Of a DNA stretch of 64,000 nt, positions 43,374 to 52,055 are shown piece by piece. The notes beneath the pieces are model-generated. The model was given only the letters and a program-made list of their open reading frames with translations. It was not told the origin of the DNA and made no database searches. A program made the position numbers and the translations under genes. The stretch comes from Aliirhizobium smilacinae (GTDB lineage: Bacteria; Pseudomonadota; Alphaproteobacteria; Rhizobiales; Rhizobiaceae). Position 1 is the first letter of the stretch. Each line of letters starts with the position of its first letter. The stretch is taken from positions 1 to 64,000 of the forward strand of contig NZ_VDMN01000010.1 in NCBI RefSeq assembly GCF_006335145.1, read 5' to 3'.

Positions 43374-45089
43374 ATGAGCACTGCGGACATCATTCATGCG
43401 GATTATATCATCGTAGGAGGAGGATCCGCGGGCTGCGTGCTCGCCTCCCGGCTCACCCAAAACCCGCATACGCGTGTCATCCTGCTGGAGGCCGGGATGG
43501 ATGCAGCCCGCCCGGAAGACTTTCCGGATCTCGCCAACCCCTATCCGGGTGTTGCCTATTCCAACCCGCGCTACACCTGGAACCTGAAGGCCTCCTATCC
43601 CTATACCGGTTCGAACCGGTCCGAGGCCAAAGCTTCCCGCTACGAGCAGGCTCGCGTGTTGGGCGGTGGCTCGGCCATCAACGGCATCGGCGCCAATCGC
43701 GGCGCTCCCCATGACTATGACGAATGGGGTGAGATGGGCGTGGACGGCTGGTCCTGGGAGGAATGCCTGCCCTATTTCAAGAAGCTCGAACGCGACCTCG
43801 ATTTCGATAACGAACTGCACGGCCAGACCGGTCCGTTTCCGATCCGTCGCCGTGGGGAGGTCCTGTGGACGCCCTTCACCCGCGCCATGCTGGCGATCTG
43901 CGAAAAGAAGGGCATTCCATTTCTACCCGACCAGAATGGCGTGTGGCAGGAAGGCCTGTTCGAAATGGCCGTCAACATGGACGAAAATGCCCGTCGCGTC
44001 AGCACCGCCTGGGCCTATCTGACGCCGGAGGTCCGCCGCCGGACCAATCTCGACATCCGTACGGAAACCACGGTCTCGCGACTGCTGGTCGAACAGGGCA
44101 AGGCGACCGGGGTTACGGTCCTTCGAGCAGGTGTCCGGGAAGAACTTCGAGCGGCACGCGTTGTGCTTTCTGCCGGCGCGCTTGCCTCACCCGCCATGCT
44201 GATGCGATCTGGTATCGGTCCGGCGGCCCATCTCGTCGATTGCGGAATCGAAGTTCTGCGCGATCTGCCTGGCATCGGCCAGAACCTGATGGAGCACCCC
44301 TCCGCCGGTCTCGTGCCTTTCCTGAAGCCCGCCGCCCGCCAGAAGGGCGTGCCGGACTATCATATTCCCATCGGCTACCGTTTCTCCTCCGGCCTCGAAG
44401 GCTGTCCGGAGGGAGACATGCATATGAATTTCGTCACGCGTGCCGCCTGGCACTCGGTCGGCCGGCAGCTCGGCTCGGTATTCTTCTGGGTCAACAAGTC
44501 CTATTCGCGCGGCCAGCTTTTGCTTGATCCAGTATCGCCGGATGCATCACCGCGGATCGATTTCCGCATGCTTTCCGACCGCCGCGATCTCGTTCGCCTT
44601 GCCGACGCCTTCGAACGTGCCGTGCGCCTGACATCCGATCCAAGCCTCGGCTCCGTCGTATCCGGTGTCTATGCTGGCGGCATGTCCGAAATAGGCAAGC
44701 TGTTTTCAAAACCATCGCGCCTCGGCGCCGCCGTTACCGCCATCGGCGCGGTCGGTCTCGATGCGATCGGCAGCCTGCGAGAAAAGGCCTTTCCATATAT
44801 GCTCGCTAACTACGATGACCCGAAGCGGCTTGCTGGCAACCGCTCCGAACTCGAGGCCTATATTTCCGAAGTCGTCGGTGGGGTCTGGCACCCGTCGGGC
44901 ACATGCCGCATGGGCGCCGACGGCGACCGAATGGCAGTCACCAATGCATCGGGTAAGGTGCGGGGGGTAGAAGGCCTCTATGTTTGCGATGCGTCGATCA
45001 TGCCGACCATTCCTTGTGCAAACACCAATCTTCCGACGATCATGATGGCCGAAAAGATCGCGGATATACTCAAATTTGAGGCAGCATGA
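43374..45089 (+). CDS. GMC-family FAD-dependent alcohol oxidoreductase (GMC 1)
   Basis: The 571-residue flavoenzyme has the ADP-binding motif YIIVGGGSAGCVLASRLT, the GMC signatures ARVLGGGSAINGIGANRG and GALASPAMLMRSGIGP, and the active-site region WHPSGTCRMG with a later Asn in CANTNLPTIMMAEKIA. It resembles choline/alcohol dehydrogenases that oxidise a primary alcohol to the aldehyde. No signal peptide is seen. It closes the operon that also encodes ALDH 1, which is well placed to take its product. Confidence 0.9.
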   Translation: MSTADIIHADYIIVGGGSAGCVLASRLTQNPHTRVILLEAGMDAARPEDFPDLANPYPGVAYSNPRYTWNLKASYPYTGSNRSEAKASRYEQARVLGGGSAINGIGANRGAPHDYDEWGEMGVDGWSWEECLPYFKKLERDLDFDNELHGQTGPFPIRRRGEVLWTPFTRAMLAICEKKGIPFLPDQNGVWQEGLFEMAVNMDENARRVSTAWAYLTPEVRRRTNLDIRTETTVSRLLVEQGKATGVTVLRAGVREELRAARVVLSAGALASPAMLMRSGIGPAAHLVDCGIEVLRDLPGIGQNLMEHPSAGLVPFLKPAARQKGVPDYHIPIGYRFSSGLEGCPEGDMHMNFVTRAAWHSVGRQLGSVFFWVNKSYSRGQLLLDPVSPDASPRIDFRMLSDRRDLVRLADAFERAVRLTSDPSLGSVVSGVYAGGMSEIGKLFSKPSRLGAAVTAIGAVGLDAIGSLREKAFPYMLANYDDPKRLAGNRSELEAYISEVVGGVWHPSGTCRMGADGDRMAVTNASGKVRGVEGLYVCDASIMPTIPCANTNLPTIMMAEKIADILKFEAA

Positions 45090-45283
45090 ACCGGATCGCT
45101 CCACCCGATACATCGCCCGAGGCAAGTTTTTTATTCTCAGCCACATCAAGCGTCTATCCGAGAAGATATGGCTTTCGAGGAGAAATGAGCTGCGTTCGAT
45201 CGCCGGCGAAAGCTTTCGGTGAACCTTACGTCATGGGTTCCATGGGGCAGGTTTGTTGACAGGCCAGTGCTTTGGTTGGATTT

Positions 45284-45300
45284 TCTCCAGAAATTGGAGA
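45284..45300. promoter_or_regulatory. Inverted repeat TCTCCAgaaatTGGAGA over the rpiR ribosome site
   Basis: Six-base perfect arms (45284-45289 and 45295-45300) surround a 5-base spacer. The right arm TGGAGA is the likely Shine-Dalgarno of the RpiR gene starting at 45305, and the left arm lies just after a promoter-like TTGACA (45256-45261). It could be a DNA operator for autoregulation or an RNA hairpin hiding the ribosome site. Confidence 0.5.
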
Positions 45301-45304
45301 TCCG

Positions 45305-46240
45305 ATGACGTTGAAACGATCAAGCACTATAACCGTCACACGCGCTGCCACTCGCACCAATGATAAAGCGAGAGCTCAAGACATTCTTGCGAAACTGGTC
45401 GATACGCGTGAAGCATTGTCGAAATCGAACCGTCGGATCACCGATGCAATACTCTCCGAACCCCATCGCTTTGTCGAACTTCCAATCGAGGAGTTGACGA
45501 CATGGCTCAATGTCTCTGCGCCCACGATTACGCGCTTTGCGCGTACGATCGGTTGTGACGGTTTGAAGGACTTGAAGCTGAAGATCATGGGCTCCGTGCG
45601 GGTCGGGATTCACTATCTCGAACCAATGACGCCTCCTGCCTCGATCGAAGAGGTCGCTGAGCGGGTCAGCAAGCGTGCACAGAAGACCATCGATGACGTA
45701 AGCCACGGGATTGATCTTTCTCAGGCCAGTCGCGTAGTCGATCTGGTAAGCCATTGTACGACGCTCTACGCTTTTGGCGGTGGCGGTGTATCTTCATGGC
45801 TGATCGAAGAGATTCAGAACCGCTTCTTTCGCCTCGGTATTCGCGTTATACCCTGCTGTGATCATCAGATGCAGTTCATGCTTGCCGCGACCGTTGACAA
45901 GCAGGATCTCGTTCTCTGCTGCTCTCTTACCGGAGAAAACAGCGGTTTGGAACGTGCGGTCTCAGTTGCACGCGAATACGGTGCAACGACGGTGGCGCTT
46001 GCTCCCAGCAATTCCAGCTTGGCGACAGCCGTTGATGCGGTCCTGGCCGTAGATAGCCCTCCAGACGACGACATCCTGAGCCCATCATCCATGCGATATG
46101 CCTACCTCATCGCGATCGATATCATCGCCTACAGTGTCGCGATCGCTCGAAATGACACCGGACGCGAAAAGCTACGGCGCTTGAAGCAGCAGCTGGCGAC
46201 GTCAAGAGATAAGCCAGACGTGCAGCCGCTATGTGACTAA
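45305..46240 (+). CDS. RpiR/MurR-family regulator with SIS domain
   Basis: From ATG 45305 (TGGAGA site) the protein has 311 residues; an earlier in-frame GTG or ATG-like start at 45272 overlaps the inverted repeat. The N-terminal HTH_6 domain (about 35-110) contains IEELTTWLNVSAPTITRFARTIG, and the SIS domain (about 135-275) has YAFGGGGVSSWLIEEIQNRF and LVLCCSLTGENSGLERAV. SIS domains usually sense phosphosugars, and this one is expected to control the downstream transporter-enzyme operon. The preceding 215-bp gap after the GMC 1 gene holds the promoter and the inverted repeat. Confidence 0.88.
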   Translation: MTLKRSSTITVTRAATRTNDKARAQDILAKLVDTREALSKSNRRITDAILSEPHRFVELPIEELTTWLNVSAPTITRFARTIGCDGLKDLKLKIMGSVRVGIHYLEPMTPPASIEEVAERVSKRAQKTIDDVSHGIDLSQASRVVDLVSHCTTLYAFGGGGVSSWLIEEIQNRFFRLGIRVIPCCDHQMQFMLAATVDKQDLVLCCSLTGENSGLERAVSVAREYGATTVALAPSNSSLATAVDAVLAVDSPPDDDILSPSSMRYAYLIAIDIIAYSVAIARNDTGREKLRRLKQQLATSRDKPDVQPLCD

Positions 46241-46259
46241 ATATCAGCGGCTATTTTTT
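46224..46259 (+). terminator. Probable rho-independent terminator of rpiR
   Basis: AGCCGCT (46224-46230) pairs with AGCGGCT (46246-46252), and six T follow at 46254-46259. The left arm lies inside the last codons of the RpiR gene. The 15-base loop is long, so efficiency may be moderate. Confidence 0.6.
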
Positions 46260-46431
46260 GCATTTTCTGATCAAAAAAATCGCATAATTTGAGGCTGAGG
46301 CAAGGAAATGCAATAAAATGATCTGGAAGTGAAATTTCTATAGACAGCCTGAAAAAATGGCTCATAGTTATGGCTGTAGCGCATTGAGACGCCTGTAAGT
46401 CGATACGACACGGGCAGATTTAGTTTCTGCA

Positions 46432-46452
46432 TATTCCGAGGGAACCGGAATA
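46432..46452. promoter_or_regulatory. Inverted repeat in the leader of the fused-permease operon
   Basis: TATTCCG (46432-46438) and CGGAATA (46446-46452) are perfect 7-bp arms separated by 7 bp, a shape common for dimeric regulators. It lies 35 bp before the binding-protein start in the 246-bp gap 46241-46486, which otherwise shows only AT-rich promoter-like DNA. RpiR is the obvious candidate ligand. Confidence 0.45.
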
Positions 46453-46486
46453 CCGCTCCAACAAGCCATCGCTAAGGGGAACTAGC

Positions 46487-47788
46487 ATGACTTCTTCGCT
46501 AGAACGAATACTCATGTCCAGACGCCACGTAATGAAAGGGATGGGAGGCCTCGCAGCTGCTTCCATGCTTGGCGGACGCGCCTTTGCTGCACCATCGACG
46601 GCCCTGACTTTTGCAGGCTGGCAGTATCAGCCTTCTATCGTCGAGGAAAACGTCAAAACTTTCATGAAACTATACGACGAGAACGTCGCTTACGAACTCA
46701 TTTCCGGTGACTACCATCCGCTGGCTGAAACTAAGCTGACCGGCGGCCAGCATCTCGACATGCTTTATGCCGAAGAGAACTACATCGCGCGTTGGCATAC
46801 GGCCGAATGGATCCGCAGCATCGAAGAGCTTCCGGGCGTGGATGAGATCAAGGCCGGCATGTTCCCGGTCAGTGTCCAATCCCTGTCGCTGCCGACGGGC
46901 GAACTGTGCGGCCTGCCGTATTATGCCGGTTACAACACCTTCCTGTACAACGAGGAGCATCTTCAGAAAGCTGGAGTCGAAGCGCCTGCCACTTGGGATG
47001 CGGTGCTTGAAACTTGTCGCAAACTCAAGGCCGACGGCATTTCCGATGCGCCGTTCCACGGCATGTGGCAGCAGAACTGGCCGAACATGTCATGGAACAT
47101 GTTTGCCTGCTGGTATTCGGAGGGCGCGAAGGTCTTTGACGCGGACGGCAATTTCATCGACGAGCCGGCATTGCGAAAAATCCTCGAAGTGCACCAGACC
47201 CTTTACAAGGAAGGCCTCGTTACCGCTGATATCATGACGCTGCCAGGTGAGGGCGTGCCATCCTATGCTTCGGGCAGGCACACTTTCATGGTTGTCCATG
47301 ACTATAACCACAAGGTCGCCAACGACCCGGCTGTTTCCAAGATCGCCGGCAAGGTCCGCAATTCACTGATGCCCGGTGCCACACGCTCCACCATGGCCTG
47401 GACCGCCTCTTATCTGATGGGCGCACAACCCGTCGATGAAGAGCGCGTCTGGAACCTGCTGAAGTTTTTTGGCGGCAAAGCAAGCGATGGCGAGTATCAC
47501 GTCATCAAGCGCTGGGCGCTCGAGTTCGGCCTCGGCTCTGGCTACAAGGAAGTCATGGCTGATCCCGACATCGTCGAAAGCTTTTCCAAATGGCGTGATC
47601 TGAATGTGTCGTCACAGCAGCTAGGCATGGCGACGTCGCGTGCCATCGGCAAGGCCATTTGGTTCCCTGAATGGGATATGTTCATGATGCAACAGGTGCA
47701 GGAATATATCCGCTCAGGCAGTTCCACAGACGAACTCGTCACGCGTCTGGCTGAAAAGGCAACCGAGCTCAAGTCTCAGTACCAGTAG
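46487..47788 (+). CDS. Sugar-type ABC transporter substrate-binding protein (family 1), Tat signal
   Basis: The 433-residue protein carries MSRRHVMKGMGGLAAASMLGG near its N-terminus, a good twin-arginine signal with cleavage after AFAAP. The mature part follows the extracellular solute-binding family 1 pattern, for example LAETKLTGGQHLDMLYAEENYIARW, GLPYYAGYNTFLYNEEHL and ATWDAVLETCRKLKADGI. An AGGGGAACT ribosome site precedes ATG 46487. Its ligand is unknown; the enzymes downstream suggest an acylated or amino-containing hydroxy compound rather than a plain sugar. Confidence 0.88.
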   Translation: MTSSLERILMSRRHVMKGMGGLAAASMLGGRAFAAPSTALTFAGWQYQPSIVEENVKTFMKLYDENVAYELISGDYHPLAETKLTGGQHLDMLYAEENYIARWHTAEWIRSIEELPGVDEIKAGMFPVSVQSLSLPTGELCGLPYYAGYNTFLYNEEHLQKAGVEAPATWDAVLETCRKLKADGISDAPFHGMWQQNWPNMSWNMFACWYSEGAKVFDADGNFIDEPALRKILEVHQTLYKEGLVTADIMTLPGEGVPSYASGRHTFMVVHDYNHKVANDPAVSKIAGKVRNSLMPGATRSTMAWTASYLMGAQPVDEERVWNLLKFFGGKASDGEYHVIKRWALEFGLGSGYKEVMADPDIVESFSKWRDLNVSSQQLGMATSRAIGKAIWFPEWDMFMMQQVQEYIRSGSSTDELVTRLAEKATELKSQYQ

Positions 47789-47812
47789 AAACCGGATATC
47801 CGCAAAGTTGGA

Positions 47813-47851
47813 GAATGCGACCGTCGTACATCGGCGATGGCGGCCGCATTC
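47813..47851 (+). other. Stem-loop between binding-protein and fused-permease genes
   Basis: GAATGCG-a-CCG (47813-47823) pairs with CGG-c-CGCATTC (47841-47851), with one mismatch and a few further inner pairs. It lies 24 bp after the binding-protein stop in the 137-bp gap before 47926. There is no T run. Confidence 0.55.
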
Positions 47852-47925
47852 CGGAGTTCAGCCCCCAAAATGATCGTAAGGCGCGCCGATGCGGTGTCTA
47901 CCTGCGATGACATGCGAGGGATATC

Positions 47926-49815
47926 ATGACGCTTACCGCAGACGCGCCCAAAATCGACATTGTCGCGCCGCGCCGCCGCCGTGTCGGCACCGCGCCCGCC
48001 TTTGCCTACCTCACCGTGGCACCGGTCCTTGTGCTTATGGTGCTGATTGTCGGCATCCCATTGCTCTACAGCTTGTATCTTTCCTTCAACAGCACCAATC
48101 CGATTACCAAGAAATGGATATTTGTCGGCTTCGCCAATTATAGCCGCGTGTTCCAAAACGCTGACTTCTGGGCGGCGCTCGGGCGAACGGCTTATTTCTC
48201 GGTACTGGCAGTTGTTGGTACCACCGTGCTTGGCATCATTTTCGCACTGGTGCTGAACCAGAGATTTTTTGGGCGCGGCTTGTTGCGTAGCGTCGTCCTC
48301 ATTCCGTGGGCCATGGCGCCGGTGTCTATTGGCGTGCTCTGGTCATTCATCTATGCCGGAAATTTCGGTCTCCTCAACGGCCTGCTTCATGATCTCGGGC
48401 TAGGCTCACTTGCCACGGCATGGTTCGGTGACGGCTTTCGAGCGCTGAATCTCGTTGCAATTACTCAGATATGGAATCAGGCGCCGCTCACTGCCCTGAT
48501 GATGCTGTCGGCGTTGCAGTCGATGCCAGGCAACCTGCATCGCGCTGCGATACTTGATGGTGCCGGTCCAGTCAGGCGCTTCTTCTCGATTACGCTGCCA
48601 TGGCTGAAATCGTCGCTGCTCTTCTCTACCATCGTCTCCACCATCAATGCGCTGATGACGTTCGACATCATCTGGATCATGACACGCGGCGGACCGGGAG
48701 CGGCGACCACGACACTGTCATGGCTCGGTTACGTCCAGTCCTTCCAGTTCCTACGCTTCGGCGAAGGAGCCGCAACGCTCTACCTTCTGACCATGTTGAG
48801 CCTGGCTCTCGCCGTTCTGTATTTCTTCGTTCTAAGCCCAAAGAAGCCGAAGCCTGCGTCGGAGATTCCAGGAAAGCCTGTCGCAACAATCCCCAGAGTT
48901 CGCCCCGCAATGGTTGTCATACCACCATGGAACATGCGCCCGCTTATCCATCCGACGACGCAGCGCAACCTAACGCGGGTGTTTTTTGGCATAGGCGTTC
49001 TGGCAATCTTCGTGTGGTCCTTTCTACCGGTTGCCATTCTCATCATGATCAGCCTGTCGCCCCCGACCGACCTCATCCGCACGCCGCCCTCAGTTTTTCC
49101 GTCTTCGTTGACGCTTGAGAACTACCGCATGGTACTGATGGCGGAGGGGACTACGAGCGTGCAGGCCCAGCGTGTTCCGGTCGCCTTGTTCAACAGTTTC
49201 GTCATCGGTGCAATCGTCTCTCTGATCAACGTCGCGCTCGGCACCTTCGCCGGCTACGGTTTTGCGCGCTACGCGAACAGGCGGTTCTTCGCCGTCAGCC
49301 TCTGGGCCCTGCTTCTGACACGCATGGTGCCGGCGCTCACCCTCGTCCTGCCTTTCTTCATCCTGTTCCGTTCCATGGGGCTGATCGACACCTATCTCGG
49401 CGTCATCATCGCCTATTCGACCATCCTCATGCCACTGGCCGCGTGGATGATGAAAGCGAGTTTCGAGAACTTGCCGGCGAGCCTCGAGCGGGCAGCTCAG
49501 ATCGACGGTTGCAGCCGCTGGACCATGTTCATCAAGGTTCTCGTGCCGATCGTGCGGCCAGGCATCATCGCGGCAGTGATATTCTGTTTCCTCGTCTCGT
49601 GGAACGAGTTCCTCTTCGCCATGATCTTGACGACGACCATGAAGACCCAGACGATCCCGGTGATCATCGCGGGCTTCCTGAACCAGGCACGATTTTACGA
49701 ATATGGCCCGATGTTCGCGGCAAGCGTGCTGGCGATCCTACCCCCCATTGCAATTGCATTCTTCTTTCAACGCTACCTCGTTCAGGGCGCCCTTTCCGGC
49801 GCGGTGAAGGGCTGA
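47926..49815 (+). CDS. Fused MalF-MalG ABC transporter permease
   Basis: The 629-residue single frame contains two complete permeases that are normally separate. The first half (about 1-300) begins with VAPVLVLMVLIVGIPLLYSLYLSF and has an EAA loop near 205-225 (AAILDGAGPVRRFFSITLPWLK). A hydrophilic linker follows (about 300-345). The second half (about 345-629) has an EAA loop near 521-541 (AAQIDGCSRWTMFIKVLVPIVRP) and the MalG-type end RYLVQGALSGAVKG. The linker has no stop, no frameshift and no internal ribosome site that I can see, so one polypeptide with both halves of the channel is expected. ATG 47926 follows AGGGA. Confidence 0.92.
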   Translation: MTLTADAPKIDIVAPRRRRVGTAPAFAYLTVAPVLVLMVLIVGIPLLYSLYLSFNSTNPITKKWIFVGFANYSRVFQNADFWAALGRTAYFSVLAVVGTTVLGIIFALVLNQRFFGRGLLRSVVLIPWAMAPVSIGVLWSFIYAGNFGLLNGLLHDLGLGSLATAWFGDGFRALNLVAITQIWNQAPLTALMMLSALQSMPGNLHRAAILDGAGPVRRFFSITLPWLKSSLLFSTIVSTINALMTFDIIWIMTRGGPGAATTTLSWLGYVQSFQFLRFGEGAATLYLLTMLSLALAVLYFFVLSPKKPKPASEIPGKPVATIPRVRPAMVVIPPWNMRPLIHPTTQRNLTRVFFGIGVLAIFVWSFLPVAILIMISLSPPTDLIRTPPSVFPSSLTLENYRMVLMAEGTTSVQAQRVPVALFNSFVIGAIVSLINVALGTFAGYGFARYANRRFFAVSLWALLLTRMVPALTLVLPFFILFRSMGLIDTYLGVIIAYSTILMPLAAWMMKASFENLPASLERAAQIDGCSRWTMFIKVLVPIVRPGIIAAVIFCFLVSWNEFLFAMILTTTMKTQTIPVIIAGFLNQARFYEYGPMFAASVLAILPPIAIAFFFQRYLVQGALSGAVKG

Positions 49816-49842
49816 CTCAAAACGGATGAAGGGAAGCTATCT

Positions 49843-50862
49843 ATGTCATCCATCAATATTGCCGGCCTCAACAAACGTTACGGCCAGACGCATGTACTGA
49901 AAGGTCTCGACCTCTCGATCAAGAATGGAGAATTCATCTCCTTCCTCGGCCCGTCGGGCTGCGGCAAGTCGACACTTCTGTTTTGCATTGCCGGTCTCGA
50001 AGAGATTTCCGATGGTTCGATCCGCTTTGACGGACGTGAAATCTCGGATCTGGGGCCGCGCGAGCGCAACATCGCACTCGTCTTCCAGGATTACGCGCTC
50101 TATCCACATATGACCGTTCGCGACAATATCGCGTTTCCGTTGCGACAGCAGAAGATCGATGCGGCAACCATCGCCAAGCAGGTTGCGTGGGCCGCCGACG
50201 TTCTCGGTATCCAGGCCCTGCTCGACCGGCTTCCGGCAGCACTTTCAGGTGGCCAGCGTCAGCGTGTCGCCGTTGGTCGCGCCATCGTGCGCAATCCTTC
50301 CGTCCTGCTGATGGATGAGCCTCTGTCGAACCTCGACGCATCGCTGCGTGTCCATATGCGCACGGAAATCCGTCGGTTGCAGAAGGAACTCGGCATCACC
50401 GTCATCTTTGTCACCCACGACCAGGAGGAGGCAATGGTTCTATCCGACCGGATCGCGGTAATGAATAATGGCGTGCTGCAGCAGTTCGCCGCCCCGATGG
50501 ACGTCTACAGCCGTCCGGCCAATCGCTTCGTTGCCGGTTTCATCGGAAGCCCGCAGATGAATTTTCTACCAGGCGATCTCTGTGGCGGCGCGGCCGATCA
50601 TGTGGTGGGCGTCCGCCCCCATGACCTGAAGCCCGGAAACGGCATCGCCAATCCTTTCACGCTCAGCGGCGAACTGGTGCTGGTCGAACCTGCTGGTCCG
50701 TTCCAGTTCCTCGATATCGCGATCGGCGGGCATATCGTGCGCGCCACCTGTACCGACATTGCCGGGCTTTCGCCGGGCGAAACGATCACCGTTGGAGCAA
50801 GCCCCGAGGCCCTCCGCTACTTCAACGCGGACACCGGAGCCCGCGTAAGTCACTCCAGATAA
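49843..50862 (+). CDS. Sugar-type ABC transporter ATPase (MalK/UgpC-like)
   Basis: The 339-residue ATPase has Walker A GPSGCGKST, Q-loop FQDYALYPHMTV, signature LSGGQRQRVAVGRAI, Walker B VLLMDEPLSNLDAS and the switch His in FVTHDQEEAM. The TOBE domain at the C-terminus contains GVRPHDLKPG. It energises the fused permease encoded immediately upstream. Confidence 0.93.
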   Translation: MSSINIAGLNKRYGQTHVLKGLDLSIKNGEFISFLGPSGCGKSTLLFCIAGLEEISDGSIRFDGREISDLGPRERNIALVFQDYALYPHMTVRDNIAFPLRQQKIDAATIAKQVAWAADVLGIQALLDRLPAALSGGQRQRVAVGRAIVRNPSVLLMDEPLSNLDASLRVHMRTEIRRLQKELGITVIFVTHDQEEAMVLSDRIAVMNNGVLQQFAAPMDVYSRPANRFVAGFIGSPQMNFLPGDLCGGAADHVVGVRPHDLKPGNGIANPFTLSGELVLVEPAGPFQFLDIAIGGHIVRATCTDIAGLSPGETITVGASPEALRYFNADTGARVSHSR

Positions 50863-50886
50863 CGCTAATAACCGAAAGTCGCAGTC

Positions 50887-52044
50887 ATGGCATATGATCT
50901 CGTACTGAAAAATGGTCACATCATCGATCCGTCCCAAAGTATTGACCGTGTCGCCGACGTGGCCTTTTCCGCCGGGAAGGTGGCAGCTCTCGGCGAAAAT
51001 CTTACCGGCCTGCAGGAACGCGACGTATCGGGCCTGATCGTCACGCCGGGCCTTATCGATCTTCATACGCATGTCTATTGGGGTGGCACTTCGCTCGGCG
51101 TCGATCCGGATGCATTCGCGCGCCAGAGCGCGGTTTCCACCTGTGTGGATACCGGAAGCGCCGGACCGGGTAACTTTCCCGGCTTCCGCAAGCATGTCAT
51201 CGAGCAGAGTACGGCACGCGTTCTCGTTTATCTGCACGTGTCGTTTGCAGGTATCTATGGCTTTGCCAAGAATATCATGCTGGGCGAAAGCCACGATCTG
51301 CGACTGATGGCCGCACGCGAGGCGGTCGAAGTTATCAATGCCAATCGTGATGTGATTATCGGCGTCAAGGTTCGTATCGGCAAGCACGCCTCCGGGCCAT
51401 CCGGGATCCAGCCGCTCGACATCGCATTGCAGGTGGGCGACGAGACCAATCTTCCTGTCATGTGCCATATCGACGAGCCGCCGCCTTCCTATGAAGCCGT
51501 CGTCTCGCGTCTTCGCAAAGGTGACGTGCTGACACATTGTTATCGCCCGTTCCCCAATTCCCCGGTCGATGGCAAGGGCAAGATCAAGCCTGAAATTCTC
51601 GAGGCGCGCGAGCGCGGCGTCCTGTTCGACATCGGTCATGGAATGGGCTCGTTTTCCTGGAAGACGGCGCGCGCCATGCTGGACCAGGGTTTTCCACCGG
51701 ATACGATTTCATCCGATGTGCATGCACTTTGCATCGAAGGTCCGGCCTACGACCAGGTGACAACTTTATCGAAGTTCCTCGCACTCGGCATGCCGATGAG
51801 CGAGGTGATCGCCGCATCCACTATCAATGCGGCAAACGCCCTGCAGCGGCCGGAACTGGGCACTTTCAAGATCGGCGCCGAAGGCGATGCAAGCGTGCTC
51901 GAACTCCGCAACGGCTCGTTTGCACTCGAAGATGTACGCGGCGAGATCGTCATGGCGCCTCAGCGCCTCTTTGCCGCGGGCCTGGTCATTGGCGGCCGCG
52001 ACGTCGGCACGAGCACACAACCCATTGCCGCCGCAGCGGAATAA
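50887..52044 (+). CDS. Amidohydrolase/deacetylase of the cog3964 group
   Basis: The 385-residue enzyme has the amidohydrolase metal site: DLHTHVYWGG (residues 58-67, HxH), a Lys in GVKVRIGKHASG (near 161, probably carboxylated), His in MCHIDEPPP and LTHCYRP, and the catalytic Asp in ISSDVHALCIEG near 277. The N-terminal and C-terminal strands give the usual small beta-sandwich. It is not a dihydroorotase although the fold is similar. A studied relative from Agrobacterium (Atu3266, cog3964) removes acetyl groups from acetyl-(R)-mandelate-like alpha-acyloxy acids. A D-configured N- or O-acyl compound is therefore an attractive substrate here, consistent with the DSD1-like enzyme downstream. It begins 24 bp after the ATPase. 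Confidence 0.83.
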   Translation: MAYDLVLKNGHIIDPSQSIDRVADVAFSAGKVAALGENLTGLQERDVSGLIVTPGLIDLHTHVYWGGTSLGVDPDAFARQSAVSTCVDTGSAGPGNFPGFRKHVIEQSTARVLVYLHVSFAGIYGFAKNIMLGESHDLRLMAAREAVEVINANRDVIIGVKVRIGKHASGPSGIQPLDIALQVGDETNLPVMCHIDEPPPSYEAVVSRLRKGDVLTHCYRPFPNSPVDGKGKIKPEILEARERGVLFDIGHGMGSFSWKTARAMLDQGFPPDTISSDVHALCIEGPAYDQVTTLSKFLALGMPMSEVIAASTINAANALQRPELGTFKIGAEGDASVLELRNGSFALEDVRGEIVMAPQRLFAAGLVIGGRDVGTSTQPIAAAAE

Positions 52045-52055
52045 GGAGAAAGATC

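Noticed and set aside
50887..52044. Dihydroorotase
   Set aside because: Motifs fit the cog3964 amidohydrolase/deacetylase group, and no pyrimidine genes are nearby.
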